A DNA stretch of 7,439 nucleotides, from the NCBI GenBank assembly GCA_027435495.1, contig DAHZZC010000009.1:1-7439 (forward strand), written 5' to 3'. The position numbers were made by a program, and so were the translations under genes. The stretch's first letter is position 1. Each line of letters starts with the position of its first letter. The notes under the pieces are model-generated. The model was not told the DNA's origin. It made no database searches and worked only from the letters and a program-made list of their open reading frames with translations. Of the stretch, positions 6,727-7,439 are shown piece after piece. Origin of the DNA: Planctomycetales bacterium (lineage in GTDB: Bacteria; Planctomycetota; Planctomycetia; Isosphaerales; Isosphaeraceae).

Positions 6727-7439
6727 ATGAACGATCTAATCAAGACACTCCTTTTCGCGGCCGTGGCGCTCGTGCTGACCGGCGCGGCGCTGGTGAGCAC
6801 CCGCGACCGGGCCTACCGCGATGAACGGTTCAACGACCAGGGCCAGGAGTTCTTCGCGGACTTCGACCCCGAGCAATGCACCGACCTGGAGGTCGATAGC
6901 TTCGACCCCTCGACGGCCACGGCCCACCGGTTCCAGGTGATGTGGAAGGACAAGAAGTGGGTCATCCCCTCGCACTATGACTACCCGGCCGATGCCCGCG
7001 ATCGGCTCTCGAAGACGGCGGCGGCCGTGATGGGCCTCCGCAAGGACACGATCCGGAGCGACAACGCCGAGGAACATCAGGCGATGGGGGTGATCGACCC
7101 GCTCGACACCAAGGCCGCGAGCCTCGAAGGCCGGGGCCAGCGGGTCGCGCTTCGCGACACCTCCGGCAAGACCCTCGCCGACTTCATCATCGGCAAGGAG
7201 ATCAAGGGGACCGGCCACGGCGCCGACTCGGCCGGGGCCCAGCACTTCGTCCGCGTTCCCGGCCAGAAGCGGACCTACGGCGTGGTCGTCAAGGCCGACC
7301 TCTCCACGAAGTTCGCCGACTGGATCGAGACCAACCTGCTGAAGGTCGACGCCGGCAAGATCCGGAAGGTTCTCTTCGACAACTACAAGATGCAGGAGGT
7401 ACGGACCCCCGGCGGCGAGTCGGTCCTGGCGCCGATCGG
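6727..7439 (+). CDS. DUF4340 domain-containing protein (partial, cut by window end)
   Basis: From the ATG at 6727 an open frame runs 237 codons to the window edge without a stop. Residues 4-23 (LIKTLLFAAVALVLTGAALV) form a single N-terminal membrane helix after one Lys. The rest is soluble and should lie outside the cytoplasmic membrane. There is no lipobox cysteine at the end of the helix, so it is more likely anchored than a lipoprotein. DUF4340 features are visible: a WKDKKWVIPS strand (73-82), the LSKTAAAVMGLR helix (94-105), GVIDPLD (121-127), DFIIGKEI (152-159) and the FVRVPGQKRTYGVV to LSTKFADWIETNLLK block (174-206). DUF4340 genes often follow GldG-like genes, and a role as extracytoplasmic partner of the transporter is inferred. 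The ribosome binding site is weak (AGG at 6714-6716, 10 bases upstream), so the start rests on the helix position and the domain. Confidence 0.88.
   Translation, partial: MNDLIKTLLFAAVALVLTGAALVSTRDRAYRDERFNDQGQEFFADFDPEQCTDLEVDSFDPSTATAHRFQVMWKDKKWVIPSHYDYPADARDRLSKTAAAVMGLRKDTIRSDNAEEHQAMGVIDPLDTKAASLEGRGQRVALRDTSGKTLADFIIGKEIKGTGHGADSAGAQHFVRVPGQKRTYGVVVKADLSTKFADWIETNLLKVDAGKIRKVLFDNYKMQEVRTPGGESVLAPI

Noticed and set aside
2844..7439. The ABC operon as a gliding-motility system
   Set aside because: Only the GldA/F/G-like parts are present, and homologues of these occur in many non-gliding bacteria. Nothing else of the gliding machinery is visible.

Overview
The window is GC-rich bacterial DNA. 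The gene set suggests a Planctomycetota member, perhaps of the Isosphaera/Gemmata type: an ABC-2 ATPase, a fused GldF-GldG permease and a DUF4340 protein in a row, next to a Gfo/Idh/MocA oxidoreductase. This placement is inference from gene content and base composition; no marker gene in the window settles it.

Left part (1-1270): remains of mobile DNA. Two different group II intron reverse transcriptases (RTs) meet head to head at 131-141. One runs leftwards off the window edge and the other runs rightwards to 903. Each lacks everything upstream of the same conserved motif (ISPLLAN), and 11 bases at the junction fit both genes. The rightward RT keeps its YADD motif, its maturase domain and an intron domain V. 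A 370-base non-coding stretch follows, with an AT-rich patch, a 17-base tandem repeat and a perfect 11-bp hairpin.

Middle (1271-2843): a minus-strand unit made of a Gfo/Idh/MocA-family oxidoreductase (1372-2448) followed 27 bases later by tRNA-Arg(ACG) (1271-1344). The mobile remnants lie beyond the 3' end of the tRNA. A 395-base divergent intergenic region (2449-2843) separates this unit from the next. It holds TCCTTGG-like repeats in both orientations and weak candidate promoters facing both ways.

Right part (2844-7439): a plus-strand operon of three genes, the ABC ATPase, the 949-residue GldF-GldG fusion and a DUF4340 protein cut by the window end. They probably form one envelope complex. 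The ATPase would bind the cytoplasmic face of the six-helix GldF-like domain. The GldG-like domain and the DUF4340 protein would both project to the periplasmic side. The transported substrate cannot be read from the sequence.

The two most notable items are the head-to-head RT junction and the fused permease/GldG protein with its lysine-rich linker and long coiled coil. Neither is clearly a new biological system.
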